The notes under the pieces were generated by a model. That model ran no database searches. It saw nothing but the letters and a program-made list of their open reading frames with translations, and had not been told where the DNA came from. A stretch of 64,000 nt of DNA from Acidobacteriota bacterium. GTDB taxonomy: Bacteria; Acidobacteriota; Terriglobia; Terriglobales; Acidobacteriaceae. Every line of letters begins with the position of its first letter. Position 1 is the stretch's first letter. Position numbers and translations under genes: made by a program. Positions 20,430-30,900 of this stretch are shown here, in pieces. The stretch is from the NCBI GenBank assembly GCA_013285705.1, contig JABDHA010000004.1:29525-93524 (forward strand), read 5' to 3'.

Positions 20430-22349
20430 ATGCCTGCAATTGGTCCATTCTCGAAGCCGGAAGAGCTGGGTCCGGAACGTGCGGATCAGGTCCGGCATCA
20501 TCTAGCAGACGTGCTCACGAGCCCCGCGTTCGCCGGGAGCAAGCGTGCCCAGGACTTCCTGCAGCTGATTGTGGAGCACGCCCTGGCTGGTCGCCTGGAC
20601 AACCTGCGCGAGCGCATGATCGGCGCGGAAATGTTCGGGCGCCCCATCGACTATGACACGGCCAACGACGCTGTAGTGCGGGTGAAGGCGACTGAAGTCC
20701 GCAAGAAGCTCGGACAGTATTACCGGGAAGCGGCAGAGCCGCCGGGCATCCGCATTGAGCTTCTGGCTGGATCGTACGTTCCGAAGTTCTACTTCGAGAC
20801 CCCAGAGGTTGCCTCCGAGCCTGCTGCGGTCCCGGCTGCGGAAACGCTCCCGCAAGACGCGGCAAAGCCTGAACATCACTTTCCACGCTGGGTCATTCTC
20901 TCGCTCGCTGCTACAGCGGCTGTTCTGGCGGTTGCGATTTACGCCGGCTTCCGCTTCTGGCGGCACGGAGGCGTGCCGGACTCTTCGATTCGAAAGATCG
21001 CGGTTCTTCCCCTTGAGAATCTTACTGGCGACCCGCACCAGGATTACTTTGCTGACGGCATCACCGATGAGTTGATTTCAGACCTGGGGCAGGTTTCCGC
21101 TTTGCGCGTCATCTCCCGGACCTCGACAACGACCTATAGGAATACAAAGAAAACGCTGCCCGAAATCGCGCGAGAACTGTCAGTGGACGCAGTCGTCGAA
21201 GGATCGGTACTGCGCGACGGCAACGAGGTGCGCATTACCGCACAGCTCATCGACGCGCGCACGGACGAACATCTATGGGCGCGCAGTTATGTGCGCGACC
21301 TGACCAACGTGCTCGCACTGCAGGGCGAGGTCGCGCAGTCCATTGCTGACGAGATCAGCGTCAACGTGACACCGCAGGAACAGGCGCGGCTGGCGCGTCC
21401 GCGCTCGGTCAGAAATGAGGCGCAGGACTTTTACCTGCTGGGCCTTCATTCTCTGACTACCGGGGATCCACAAAAAGCAACTGGCTACATGCAGCGGGCC
21501 ATTGAAGAGGACCCCGACTACGCACCTGCCTACGCTGGACTGGCAAACGCTTACGGCTGGCTCGGCGAAGCGGGCTGGATGTCGTATTCGGAGGCATTTT
21601 CAAAACAGAAGGCTGCCGCCGTGAATGCGATCGAACTCGATGATGCTTTCCCTCAGGGCCACGCTGAGCTTGCCTCTGCAGTTCTGAATCTGAGCTGGGA
21701 CTGGGCGACCTGCGAACGGGAGATGAAGCGCACGCTCGAGCTGAATATGAGCTCCGCGTCCACGCACGCGGCTTATGGCAACTACCTGATACGCGTCGGC
21801 AGGTTAGAGGACGCAATCGAGCAGCTGAAACAGCTTCTGGAACTCGATCCTGTGTCGAGCCGTTCCTTGATGAGCAGCGGGTTCGCGTATTACTATGCGC
21901 GGCGATATGACGAAGCATTGGTTCAGATTCAAAGGGCGAACGCGATGGGCCCCAATCCTCTGGAAACGATCTTTCCGCTCGGCGTAATTTATGTCGAAAA
22001 AGGGATGTATCAGCAGGCGCTTGAGCAATTTCGTCAACTCGGAGGTCGGCCCCATGCCATAGGCCACGCCGGGAATGCGTACGCCCGTATGGGACGTCCC
22101 GACGAGGCGCTCGCGAGGGTCCGGCAGCTGGAGGAACAAGTGCAGAAGGATGGTGTGGGCCGATACGAGATCGCACTGATCTACGCTGGGCTCGGGTTAA
22201 AGGATGAGGCTTTTGCGTGGCTGGAAAAATCCTTTTCCGCGCGCGATAAGGGACTCACCTATCTCAAAATCGATCCCTGCCTCGATCCGTTGCGCTCCGA
22301 TTCGCGCTTCCAGGATCTGTTGCGCCGTGTTGGATTCCCTGAAACCTAG
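20430..22349 (+). CDS. Membrane-anchored FlgO/TolB-like and TPR protein with unassigned N-terminal domain
   Basis: A 639-residue protein. Residues 1-110 form a compact domain with FLQLIVEHALAGRLDNLRER, IGAEMFGRPIDYD and VVRVKATEVRKKLGQYYRE, a pattern repeatedly seen in acidobacterial proteins and presumably regulatory; I cannot name it. One TM helix (about 150-172, VILSLAATAAVLAVAIYAGF) follows, then a FlgO/TolB-like domain (IAVLPLENLTGDPHQDYFAD) and about seven TPR units to the C-terminus (AIEEDPDYAPAYAGLANAYG). A paralogue for the C-terminal two thirds is at 25546-27426, which carries a winged helix instead. Likely a one-component membrane regulator or scaffold. The RBS GAGGAGG is very close to the ATG. 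Confidence 0.78.
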   Translation: MPAIGPFSKPEELGPERADQVRHHLADVLTSPAFAGSKRAQDFLQLIVEHALAGRLDNLRERMIGAEMFGRPIDYDTANDAVVRVKATEVRKKLGQYYREAAEPPGIRIELLAGSYVPKFYFETPEVASEPAAVPAAETLPQDAAKPEHHFPRWVILSLAATAAVLAVAIYAGFRFWRHGGVPDSSIRKIAVLPLENLTGDPHQDYFADGITDELISDLGQVSALRVISRTSTTTYRNTKKTLPEIARELSVDAVVEGSVLRDGNEVRITAQLIDARTDEHLWARSYVRDLTNVLALQGEVAQSIADEISVNVTPQEQARLARPRSVRNEAQDFYLLGLHSLTTGDPQKATGYMQRAIEEDPDYAPAYAGLANAYGWLGEAGWMSYSEAFSKQKAAAVNAIELDDAFPQGHAELASAVLNLSWDWATCEREMKRTLELNMSSASTHAAYGNYLIRVGRLEDAIEQLKQLLELDPVSSRSLMSSGFAYYYARRYDEALVQIQRANAMGPNPLETIFPLGVIYVEKGMYQQALEQFRQLGGRPHAIGHAGNAYARMGRPDEALARVRQLEEQVQKDGVGRYEIALIYAGLGLKDEAFAWLEKSFSARDKGLTYLKIDPCLDPLRSDSRFQDLLRRVGFPET

Positions 22350-22428
22350 CAGCCCGAAATGCCGAGCCGGCAGTCCAAGTGCATTGCGTCTCCGGATTCT
22401 TCGCCGAAGTCAATCGCTCAGACATAAG

Positions 22429-22456
22429 ATACGGGCATTCCATGGAATGCCCGTAT
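22429..22456. terminator. Perfect 28-bp palindrome between convergent genes
   Basis: The 28 bases from 22429 to 22456 equal their own reverse complement, with CCATGG at the centre. The element lies between the end of the FlgO/TPR gene and the end of the broken protease gene, which converge. It can form an 11-12 bp hairpin on either strand; no long T-tract follows. Best read as a bidirectional terminator, though a protein-binding site is possible. Confidence 0.55.
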
Positions 22457-22476
22457 AGAAACAGAGGAAACATCCT

Positions 22477-23351
22477 TTAGGAAATAGCCTTCCTATATAA
22501 CTCCACAAGTCCGGTACCAAAATAGGGAGACGTATTCGTTGTTGCTCCTCCACGGGAGGTCAACCCATTCACATAATAGCCACCGCTTATCTTGACCCAC
22601 CAGGGACCACCGCTAGCTCCTTGAGAAAGGATACTGCCTACAGTATAGTGCTGATAACTTACTCCTTTTAAATAGTCTCCCATGCTCCGCCACATAACTT
22701 TTCCGTTGAAGTCATAACCCCCGAGAGGCTGCCCCGGGTATCCAATGGATGTGTAGACTGAGCGCTCTTGGAATTGAATATTTGCGGCAATGGGAAGCGG
22801 GGGGAGATGCATCGGTTGATCTGTAATGCACACGGCAAGGTCATACATCGTTGTGCCTCCTCCGTCCATCCACGCAGTATATGGACTCTCTTAATCCGGT
22901 AAGTTCCAGCAGATCGCCCGTCATTGTACTGAGGCCTAAAGAGGACATCGCTTGACCAATCTCTTTCCTCAATGGATGTCCACGGCTCTCCACTCTCTTT
23001 ATCGCAAACATTACTCGCGGCAGTAATAAGGCCTGTAGGACTCACTGCCCACGCAGTACCAAAGTATGACTTGCCTCTCCATTGAAAGTTAAGCCGACCG
23101 ACACCCTCAAACGGCGAAGCGTCTAGAGCTTGTACTCGTTCAGACGTTGTAACGACAGCCGGAGTAGAGAAAAATGGCTCCGGAGCAGACTTCAACAATT
23201 CGCCATTTGTCGAGGCAGGAGCGTCGGGTCGAGTGGGAAATGGCTTAGGTTCTGCCTGCGCGATTTCCTGAATGCTGGGAAGACCTAGTTCTAGGGTTGG
23301 GACTGCAAGGTCATGAGTAATGATGTCGAGGGGGGATTCTGCAGATGACAT
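22477..23351 (-). pseudogene. Trypsin-like serine protease, frameshifted
   Basis: Two overlapping frames together give one protein of about 290 residues. The first frame (from ATG 23351, RBS GGAGGT) runs through an N-terminal Pro/Glu-rich region into GTAWAVSPTGLITAASNVC and RIKRVHIL. At about 22870-22880 the reading must shift to continue as GGGTTMYDLAVC, SIGYPGQPLGG and ILSQGASGGPWW to the stop at 22477. The catalytic Asp (YDLAV) and Ser (GASGG) are present, but the expected His of the TAAH motif is Ser (TAAS). Frameshift plus lost His argue for decay; one indel alone could be an assembly error. The DNA is less GC-rich than its neighbours, suggesting transfer. Confidence 0.7.
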
Positions 23352-23576
23352 GTACACCTCCACGCCCAGGAGCGAGCGATCTAGTAGTTACGTGTGTTGA
23401 ATTTCAAGGAAGAAGCACTATTGGCTCAAAGAGTGTAAGCGCCGGTAGTGGAAGATGGCGATTCAGTGCGTGGAAGAATACGCACTAGAAATAAGCAATT
23501 AGGGAACACTCCGGAGAATATAGATGTTCCACCTGCGGGGAGGAAGATGACGGAGGTAACTTGATAGCCCGGCGGT

Positions 23577-23919
23577 TCAGCAGTCTTCCAGAATGGGTAT
23601 GGAGCTTTTGAAGTCAAAGGTTACGGATTTGAACAGGCTCAGAACATCGTTTCCGAGGAGGCCTTCTGCGTCAGCGAATTGGAAGTCTCCAACAAATGCG
23701 CTTCAGCGTTGAAACCAGCCTCCGCGAAAGCAGTGTGACAGTTGAACCAGTGTCTAAGAGTAAGGTCGTACCCTTGCTATGCACCCGCGCCTTAATGTGA
23801 GTCAAGCCATCACGCTGCTGAAACAGGAGCCTGTGCTCCCCACTAGAAGTGGGAGAGAAGGCTCTTGTCCAGATGCTGGCCACGACAAACTGAGGATGGC
23901 CAGCAATCCGACGGTGCAA
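23577..23919 (-). pseudogene. Retropepsin-like aspartyl protease remnant
   Basis: Reading the minus strand across frames recovers a single-domain aspartyl protease: IKARVHSKGTTLLLDTGS (active-site DTGS at 23743-23754), then in another frame TAFAEAGFNAEAHL, and in a third FVGDFQFADAEGLLGNDVLS followed by FKSVTFDFKSSIPILEDC and a stop at 23577-23579. The D-T-G-S and GLLGNDVL motifs are hallmarks of bacterial retropepsin-like proteases. At least one and probably two frameshifts separate them. A further out-of-frame hydrophobic stretch upstream (about 23870-23910, LLAILSLSWPASGQ) looks like its lost signal peptide. Not functional as it stands. Confidence 0.6.
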
Positions 23920-24011
23920 TCATGGCGCGTCGAATCGGCATGGTTCACCTGCGTAGAAGCCTCAGTAATCCCAGGGGCTCCTGACCCTCTGCTGTTTCTC
24001 TCGTTGGCTTT

Positions 24012-25361
24012 TCATGGATGCCGTTCTCGCGTGTCGCATGGATCTGCCCTCTCCCAGCGATGGTCCCTGTGGCGCTGATCGCAGAGCGGCTGGAAATAGT
24101 TTTCGAAGGACCAGCGCGCAACACGACGGCCCATTATCCGCGAGACATTGTCAGTGTGGCGATAGTGAATTCCTGAGAATACGCGTGCATCAACGACCTC
24201 GTCCTCAGCCTGCGAGAAGCGGTAGAACGTGCGCGTCTTCTGTTGTGCCAGCGCGGTCGTCGAGGTCATCTCGAAATACAGCACATCGGTGTCGAAGAAG
24301 AGCCGGAGCGCATAGGAAATCGCGCCACTGATTGTGGCGTGACCCGAGGGGTATTCAGGGAAATTAGGCGTGTTGATAAGCGGCTGCCAGTCTGGATCGA
24401 CATTGGTAGACGGATTGTCGTCCTGATCGCCCAGGCGAATGGCGGTGATTGGCCGCCAGAAGGTGTAATGATATTTGCCATCCCAGCAGGCGATCTGGGC
24501 ATCGGCTAGCGCCGTATCCGCCAAGGCAAACATGCGAGCCGAGTCGCCGATGTCGTTGAGGTACCTGGTGGAGAGATAGCGCAAGGCGTTTTGCCACAGT
24601 ATCGGCCCACTGTCGGCCCAGAAGTAGCTCATATCCGTCTGCTCAGGAGTACGCGTGGTGCTTGTGAGGGAGCCCACGGATTGTATTTCGTTATAGTCTG
24701 TCGCCCATTTTTCGCTGGAAAGATCAGGCGGCGGCCCAACGCGAAATTGCGAGTCGGTCCTCATCGTGAACGGCGTTACATGTGCTACCCAGGGAGTGAG
24801 TCCCGGCGCAAGTGAAGGCGGCGGCCCGGGCAGGAGTGACGGCGTGGGTCTCCACTGGCCGATTGCATCACTGCCAAGGAAGGGTGGCGGGTTAGGAGGA
24901 TTACGTCCGTCGTTCGAGCGCAGCGTCAGTATTGCAGCCGCAGCCTGGGTGCCTACCTTCGTTCCCGGATCAGAGGAATCAATCCAGTTCGCCGTCAAAA
25001 AGTTCTCATACTCCGCGTCCAATGTTGCGCTTTGCATGGGGAAGAGTCCTACCAGCACGTCGTGACCGGCCTTGGCCGCTGCGGCGCTCAGCGAACCCTT
25101 CGCGTGACGAATAAAGGCGTGATACGGACGGTACCGGCGGTCAATCGATTCGACGGCGTCGTAGATCGCCAGGTGGACGATGGCAAAATCCAGAGCCGCA
25201 ACAGGCGGCGGATCTCCGGCGGTTTTCACCGCCTTCTCGGCAATCTCGTTCCAGGCGGTGATTGGATCCTGCGCTCTGGCGTCTCTTACGAAGGCACACG
25301 CGAGGATTGTTACAGCGATCCCCAGTGGAATCATCTTGTTCATCCTTTTCATCCTTTTCAT
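24012..25361 (-). CDS. Vanadium-dependent haloperoxidase / PAP2-family protein
   Basis: A 449-residue exported protein (signal peptide MIPLGIAVTILACAFVRDARAQ) of the vanadium haloperoxidase/acid phosphatase superfamily. The oxyanion site is clear: KYHYTFWRPITAIRLGD (Lys and Arg), EYPSGHATISGA (Ser-Gly-His) and ARVFSGIHYRHTD (Arg and His). Such proteins bind vanadate to oxidise halides, or act as phosphatases; sequence alone does not decide. The ATG at 25361 has AGGAGG 7 bp upstream, whereas the ATG at 25367 is too close to it. The last 20 residues are very Arg/Asp-rich and may be a read-on tail after a small deletion. Confidence 0.88.
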   Translation of the reverse strand: MKRMKRMNKMIPLGIAVTILACAFVRDARAQDPITAWNEIAEKAVKTAGDPPPVAALDFAIVHLAIYDAVESIDRRYRPYHAFIRHAKGSLSAAAAKAGHDVLVGLFPMQSATLDAEYENFLTANWIDSSDPGTKVGTQAAAAILTLRSNDGRNPPNPPPFLGSDAIGQWRPTPSLLPGPPPSLAPGLTPWVAHVTPFTMRTDSQFRVGPPPDLSSEKWATDYNEIQSVGSLTSTTRTPEQTDMSYFWADSGPILWQNALRYLSTRYLNDIGDSARMFALADTALADAQIACWDGKYHYTFWRPITAIRLGDQDDNPSTNVDPDWQPLINTPNFPEYPSGHATISGAISYALRLFFDTDVLYFEMTSTTALAQQKTRTFYRFSQAEDEVVDARVFSGIHYRHTDNVSRIMGRRVARWSFENYFQPLCDQRHRDHRWERADPCDTRERHP

Positions 25362-25545
25362 CGTCATCCCTCCTAAATTCCTGGTTGTTGCTTGACCTTC
25401 CTGATGATCGTGGTCTGGGAATCCAGACTTCCTTCCCGTCAGGACCGCCCATCGAATGCGCTCAAGATTGCTTCAACTACAGTGCGAAGTCGTTGTTTTC
25501 CGAGTTATGCTTTTGTGAGGTTTTCCTGAGGTTCTGCGGGGAGCG

Positions 25546-27426
25546 ATGGCAAGCTACCGGTTCCTTGAATTCGAACTGAGTGAGGAAGATTTCACCCTGA
25601 GCCGACGAAGCCAGCGCATCGCACTGGAACCAAAGAGCTTGCGCGTGCTGACATTGCTGGTCAACCGGGCCGGGCACCTGGTGGACAAGCAGGAACTGCT
25701 GGAATCCGTCTGGCCAAACACCTTCGTCGAAGAAAACACGCTAACCCGGACGGTCGGCATCCTGCGGCGTGAACTGGGCGACAGCAGCCGGGATTCGAAG
25801 ATCATCGAAACAGTCCCCACCCGGGGCTACCGCTTCATCGCGCCTGTCGAAATGCTGCCGGGGCAGGCTCCGAACTCTCTTCCGGAGCAGAACGGAAACG
25901 CGACCGCGGTTCTGCAATCAAGTCCGGCAGTTTTGCCAACCGATAAACCCAGGACTCCAAAGCTCCGATGGCTTCTGCCGATTGCCTGCCTGATCCTGAT
26001 CGCCATCACCCCTTTATGGTTCCGGCACCACCACCTGCAGGCAGCCCCGATCCGCTCGCTTGCCGTGTTACCCCTCAACGATCTGTCTCCGGGCACGAGG
26101 GAAGAATATTTTGCAGACGGAATGACCGATGAGCTGATTACCGAGATGGCGCGAATTCCCGGCCTGCGCATCGTCTCGCGGACATCCGTGATGCAGGTCA
26201 AGGGCACGCAGAAACCGCTGGCCCAGATCGCGCGCGAACTCAATGTCGATGCCGTTGTCGAAGGATCGGTTGTGCGATCTGGGGATCGTGTGCGCATCAC
26301 AGCCCAGCTGATCGACACCCGGAGCGACAAGCATCTCTGGGCACAGTCCTTCGAAGGGCCGCTCGGCGATGTCCTCACTCTGCAGGACGATGTCGCGCGA
26401 GAGATCGCGTCTCAAACCAGAACTGTACTCACCCCTGCTGCGCGAGCCGAACTTTCGAGCGCAAAGCACATTGATCCGGAGGCACATGACGCTTACCTCA
26501 AGGGCCGCTATTACTGGAACAAGCGGACTGGCGACGGCCTGCAGCAGGGGTCGATTTACTTCCAACAAGCAATAGAAAAAGACCCTGCCTACGCTGCAGC
26601 CTACTCCGGACTAGCGGATTGCAATAGCGGACTGGCCTGGCACGGTTTCGTGTCTCCTGACGAAGCCCTTCCGAAGGCCCATTCAGCGGCGCTCAAAGCG
26701 ATTGAACTTGATCCACAGTCCGCTGAGGCCCATGCCTCGTTGGCTCTGCTTCTTGACCACAGATGGGATTGGCCTGGATCAGAGGCTGAGTTCAAACGCG
26801 CGCTGCAGTTGGATTCTCAAAATGCAAATGCGCATCATTGGTATGGAGACTATCTGTCGATAAAGGGGCGGCACGATGAGGCGCTGTTCCAGGCAAGACA
26901 GGCATTAGAACTCGATCCGCTCAACCTCATGATCGGCACCTGGGTAGCACTGCGTTACTATCTCGCGCGCAGATATGACCTTGCAATTGAGCAGAGCCGG
27001 AAAACACTTGCTTTGGACCCAAACTTCGCAGCAGCTCATTTGCTGCTCGGTGACAGCTACGTGCAGGCAGGGTTGCACAAACAAGGTCTCTCTGAACTAC
27101 AGCTGGCGGCCAGGCTTTCTGGAGGCAGCCCGCTCTATCTGGCTCAGGTGGCAGTCGCTCAGGCTGTGGCGGGGAAGCAGGCTGAAGCCCTTCGGATTGT
27201 TGCTCAGCTGCAAAAGACTTCTCGCGAGCGCTATGTGTCACCCTATGGGTTTGCGCAAATCTATGCTGCGCTCAATAACAAAGAGCAAACCTTCAAGTGG
27301 CTCAATGCTGCCTATGAGGATCATGCCGTGTGGATGTCGTATCTCGGGGTCGATCCTGTGTTTGATCGCTTTCGCAAGGATCAGCGCTTCCAGGATTTGC
27401 TGCTGCGCGTTGGCCTGCTGCCCTGA
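25546..27426 (+). CDS. CadC-like winged-helix regulator with TM, FlgO/TolB-like and TPR domains
   Basis: A 626-residue one-component membrane regulator. Residues 1-105 are an OmpR/CadC winged helix (LEPKSLRVLTLLVNRAGHLV; ENTLTRTVGILRRELGD; VPTRGYRFIAPV). One TM helix (about 145-162, LLPIACLILIAITPLWF) follows, then a FlgO/TolB-like domain (SLAVLPLNDLSPGTREEYFA, about 170-300) and TPR repeats to the C-terminus. The topology suggests a cytoplasmic DNA-binding head reading periplasmic signals through FlgO/TPR. The C-terminal two thirds are paralogous to 20430-22349. The target is unknown; the haloperoxidase gene diverges from it, with about 185 bp between the starts, and may be regulated by it. 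Confidence 0.85.
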   Translation: MASYRFLEFELSEEDFTLSRRSQRIALEPKSLRVLTLLVNRAGHLVDKQELLESVWPNTFVEENTLTRTVGILRRELGDSSRDSKIIETVPTRGYRFIAPVEMLPGQAPNSLPEQNGNATAVLQSSPAVLPTDKPRTPKLRWLLPIACLILIAITPLWFRHHHLQAAPIRSLAVLPLNDLSPGTREEYFADGMTDELITEMARIPGLRIVSRTSVMQVKGTQKPLAQIARELNVDAVVEGSVVRSGDRVRITAQLIDTRSDKHLWAQSFEGPLGDVLTLQDDVAREIASQTRTVLTPAARAELSSAKHIDPEAHDAYLKGRYYWNKRTGDGLQQGSIYFQQAIEKDPAYAAAYSGLADCNSGLAWHGFVSPDEALPKAHSAALKAIELDPQSAEAHASLALLLDHRWDWPGSEAEFKRALQLDSQNANAHHWYGDYLSIKGRHDEALFQARQALELDPLNLMIGTWVALRYYLARRYDLAIEQSRKTLALDPNFAAAHLLLGDSYVQAGLHKQGLSELQLAARLSGGSPLYLAQVAVAQAVAGKQAEALRIVAQLQKTSRERYVSPYGFAQIYAALNNKEQTFKWLNAAYEDHAVWMSYLGVDPVFDRFRKDQRFQDLLLRVGLLP

Positions 27427-27451
27427 TCCGTCGGAAAGGTCGGGTTCTACG

Positions 27452-27841
27452 TCAATCCGGACTCTGCGTTCCTGCGTGGACCTGATGGATTGTCTCCAAG
27501 AGTTTCCCCGGAGGCGCACTCTTAAGCACGAAAGCGCTTGCCCCTGCTGCAATGGCACGCCGCAGATCGGTGTCGGAATCAAACGTAGTCAAAATGATGA
27601 TGCGCGCTTCTGGAAACTCCGTCCGAATCGCAACGGCGGCGTCGATGCCGCTCATGTCCGGGAGCCTGAGATCCATGAGGGTGACATCGGGCATGTGTTC
27701 ACGAAAACATTCGATCGCCTCGCGTCCGTTGGATGCTTGCGCGACCATCAGCATGTTCGGGTGGGAATTGATGACCATGGCAATCCCTTCGCGCATGCGC
27801 GGATGATCGTCGACACTGAGAACACGTATTTGGTCGTTCAT
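27452..27841 (-). CDS. Receiver-only response regulator (NarL-type, HTH missing)
   Basis: A 129-residue CheY-like receiver. The acidic pocket is DD at residues 11-12, the phosphoacceptor Asp57 is in TLMDLRLPDMSG, the switch Thr is near 85-86 (ILTTFDSD), and Lys107 is in FVLKSAPP. The sequence is that of NarL/LuxR-type regulators, which continue with a helix-turn-helix, but this frame stops right after HQVHAGTQSPD. No HTH was found in other frames before the next gene. ATG 27841 gives the normal N-terminus; an upstream in-frame start at 27892 lacks family similarity. It follows the kinase gene on the same strand by 136 bp and should be its partner. Confidence 0.85.
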   Translation of the reverse strand: MNDQIRVLSVDDHPRMREGIAMVINSHPNMLMVAQASNGREAIECFREHMPDVTLMDLRLPDMSGIDAAVAIRTEFPEARIIILTTFDSDTDLRRAIAAGASAFVLKSAPPGKLLETIHQVHAGTQSPD

Positions 27842-27977
27842 AATCGCTCGGGGGTACCAGGGAATCCTAGTCTGGCGGCTATCGCGGAGCAAGGAATGAA
27901 TCTCACGTTCTCACGCGTGCCACCGGCTAGTTTCAGTGCCTCCGCCGGCCACTTGGTGCCTTGCTCTTCATTTGAGA

Positions 27978-30900
27978 CTAAGACGTTTTTGCGTATACGA
28001 GGGATGCAGGAATTGTTAGTTCGATTTCCGTACCCGAGTCGAGTCTACTCCGGACAGTCAATTTGCCGCCTGCAAGTTTTGCGCGCTCGCGCATCCCGGT
28101 CAAGCCGTAGTGTCCTTCACGTCCTCCACAATCCAGAACCTTCGGGTTGATGCCTTTTCCGTTGTCCTCGATGCGTACCAGAAGTTGCCTGTGGTCATAG
28201 CAGATTTCGACGGCAATCCGCGTCGCCCCTGAGTGCCGGAAAGCATTGCGTGTGGCCTCACTGGCAACGCGGTACACCTCGTCCCTCAAGATCGGGTGCA
28301 TATCTCGCGGCTTTCCTTCGACCGTCACACGGAAGTCCACGGGGTTCTGGGCATTTTGCTCGGCCGCGAGTCTCTCTCCGACCATGGCGAGGGCATGGGC
28401 TAGGTCGTTTTGGGTGACTGTCGACGAGCGCATCCCTCGCACCGCATCCCGCCCCTCGTCGATGGCCTGCCGGCCCTCCTCCAGGAGGCCTTCCAATTTT
28501 TCGCGTGCTGCGGCTGGCCGGTCCAGGACGTAAGTCAAGGTGTAAAGCTTCATCATCAAGCCCTGAAAACTCTGCAGCAGGGTGTCGTGCAGGTCACGCG
28601 CAATGCGTTCTCGTTCCGCCAGCCGCTCTGCGAGGCGCGATTGCATTTCATGCGTGATGCTGCGGATGCGGAGACGGATCAGCCACCGCAAGATGAGAAC
28701 AGCGACAAGGCCGCATAGGGCTGTAAACCACCATGTCTGGTAATAGGCCGGCGCAAGTGCGAAGCCCAGACTCGCGCCGGACTCATTCCATACGCCGTCG
28801 TTATTGCAGGCGATCACGTGAAAGCGATAATGCCCCGGAGGCAGGCTGGTGTAGAAAGCCTGCCGTCGTGTGCCAGCGTCCTGCCATTCGTTATCAACAC
28901 CGTCGAGCTTGTAGCGAAATAACACGCGCTCGGGAATGGCAAGGCTCAGGGCGGTGTAATCGATCTCCAGCTTGTCTGTATGCGCAGGAAGCTTGAGGCT
29001 GTTTGGAACCGCGTAGGTTTTTCCATTCGCGAGGATCGCGGTGATCATCACGGGAGGCGGTATACGATTGCGATTTTCCTCGAGCTTCGCCGGATCGAGC
29101 CAGGCGACGCCCTTGGCTGTAGCAAACCACAGTCGGCCCTCGCGCGACTCCGCAACCGATGGCTCTGGAATCCTCTCTGCTGAGTACCCAGGAAGCCCAT
29201 CCAATGCAGCGAGATGATCTGCGGAAATCGCGGAGGTCGGGTCGCCGAGCCACCTCGCCAACTCGGCAGCGGAGACATGAGTGACGCCAGAGGATCCGTT
29301 CGCCCAAAGCTCCCCGGTCTCCGTTTCCACTACGCCGGATACTCTCCCAGGCAGACCCTGATCTATCCAATGAAGAAGATAAAAATGACCCTGTGTAAAC
29401 AGCTCGATTCCGCCTGATCCTCCAAGCCAGACATGGTCTCCCCGGACCGACATCGTACTCTCCGAGACGCCTCGCGCGCCGTTCGGGAATGAGAATCTCT
29501 GATAATCACTTCCGTCCCACCGGACCAGGTTGTTCGAGAATCCAAACCAGACGTTTCCAGCGTCATCACCGGTCATGGCGCCGATGATGCCGGGCCTCTT
29601 ACCGAGAGTTTCGTTCTGTCTGCTCCATACGCCATGGCTGAAATGGTATGTTCCGCCAATCGCGGTAGAGATCCACGGGTCACCGTTCCGATCGACTGCG
29701 AGCGAAATGACGGGACCTGCTTCCTCTTCGGGGTAGTGAAGAGACGTTAACCCCGTTGCGGAGTACCGCCAAAGTTGGGAGTCACCTCCGCCAGCCGACC
29801 AGATCGTTCCATTGCGATCACGTCGGAGACAGACGGTGCCATGAGTCTCAGGGAAGGTCGTTATGCTGCCATCGTCGGCAACACGGGTGAGGGGCATACT
29901 CCTGTTTCCGATCCATACGGAGCCCTGATCTCCGGCTGCGACGCCAAAATCATGCTCTTCAGTCTGTGGAAGCACCAGTGCTGTAAGTGTGGTGCGTCGA
30001 AGCTGGTCGAGGCCCGCATTCATTCCCACCCATATGCTGCTCTCTCGATCGATCAACACTTTCCATGCGGTGTTGGAACTGAGTCCTTGCTCGGTTGTGA
30101 ATCTTTCCCCAGGAGAATCTGCCATCGCTACGGGCGTTTGCCACCGCTCGACGTGGTCGAATCGCCGCACGCCTTTGTCGGATGTTGCCCAGAGAGAACC
30201 GTCGGCGCCGAAAGTGAAGTCTCCGAATTGAGTATTTTCTTTGCGCTCTTTGCCGGGTAAGGATGAGACGACAGGAGCACCTGCTGCGTTGGTCACGCGG
30301 CGAAGGCCATAATCGTCCGACAGCCAGATTGCGCCATCCGGTGCCTCATGGAGAAAGGCGTTGTGCGCAGGCGCGGCCAGAACGAAAGCAGCGGAGATCG
30401 CACCGGCGGCATATGGAAGGCGTTGGAACTTGGACTGTCCCCGTGGCAGAAAGAGAAGATCACCGGCAAGCGTCCTCACCCAGACGGTTCCCTTACGGTC
30501 AACCAGGATAGCTGCCGGAAAACCACCGGGGTATCCGTGTTCTGCACCAACCTGCTCACATACCGACCCTCGCATGTGAAAGAGACCAGCCGATCCTTGG
30601 ATCCATAAAGCCCCATCTTGATCCTCGGCCAGCCCTTCCATTTGCAAGGCCGGAGTGCAGCGCCTGTCTGTATATACGCTCAGCCGACCATCTTTCCACA
30701 AGAGAAGTCCGGCAGCCCGCGTCTTTAGCCAGACGCCTCCGGAAGATGACAGGAAGGCCGAGTGAATCTGGCTGTTTTCTACCGCTCCGTTCGTTACTTC
30801 TTCTATGGATTGGAAGCGGACTCCGTCGAAGCGGAAGACCCCAGTCGATGTGGTGAGCCACAGATATCCATCAGCAGCTTGCTGGACATCAAAAACTGCA

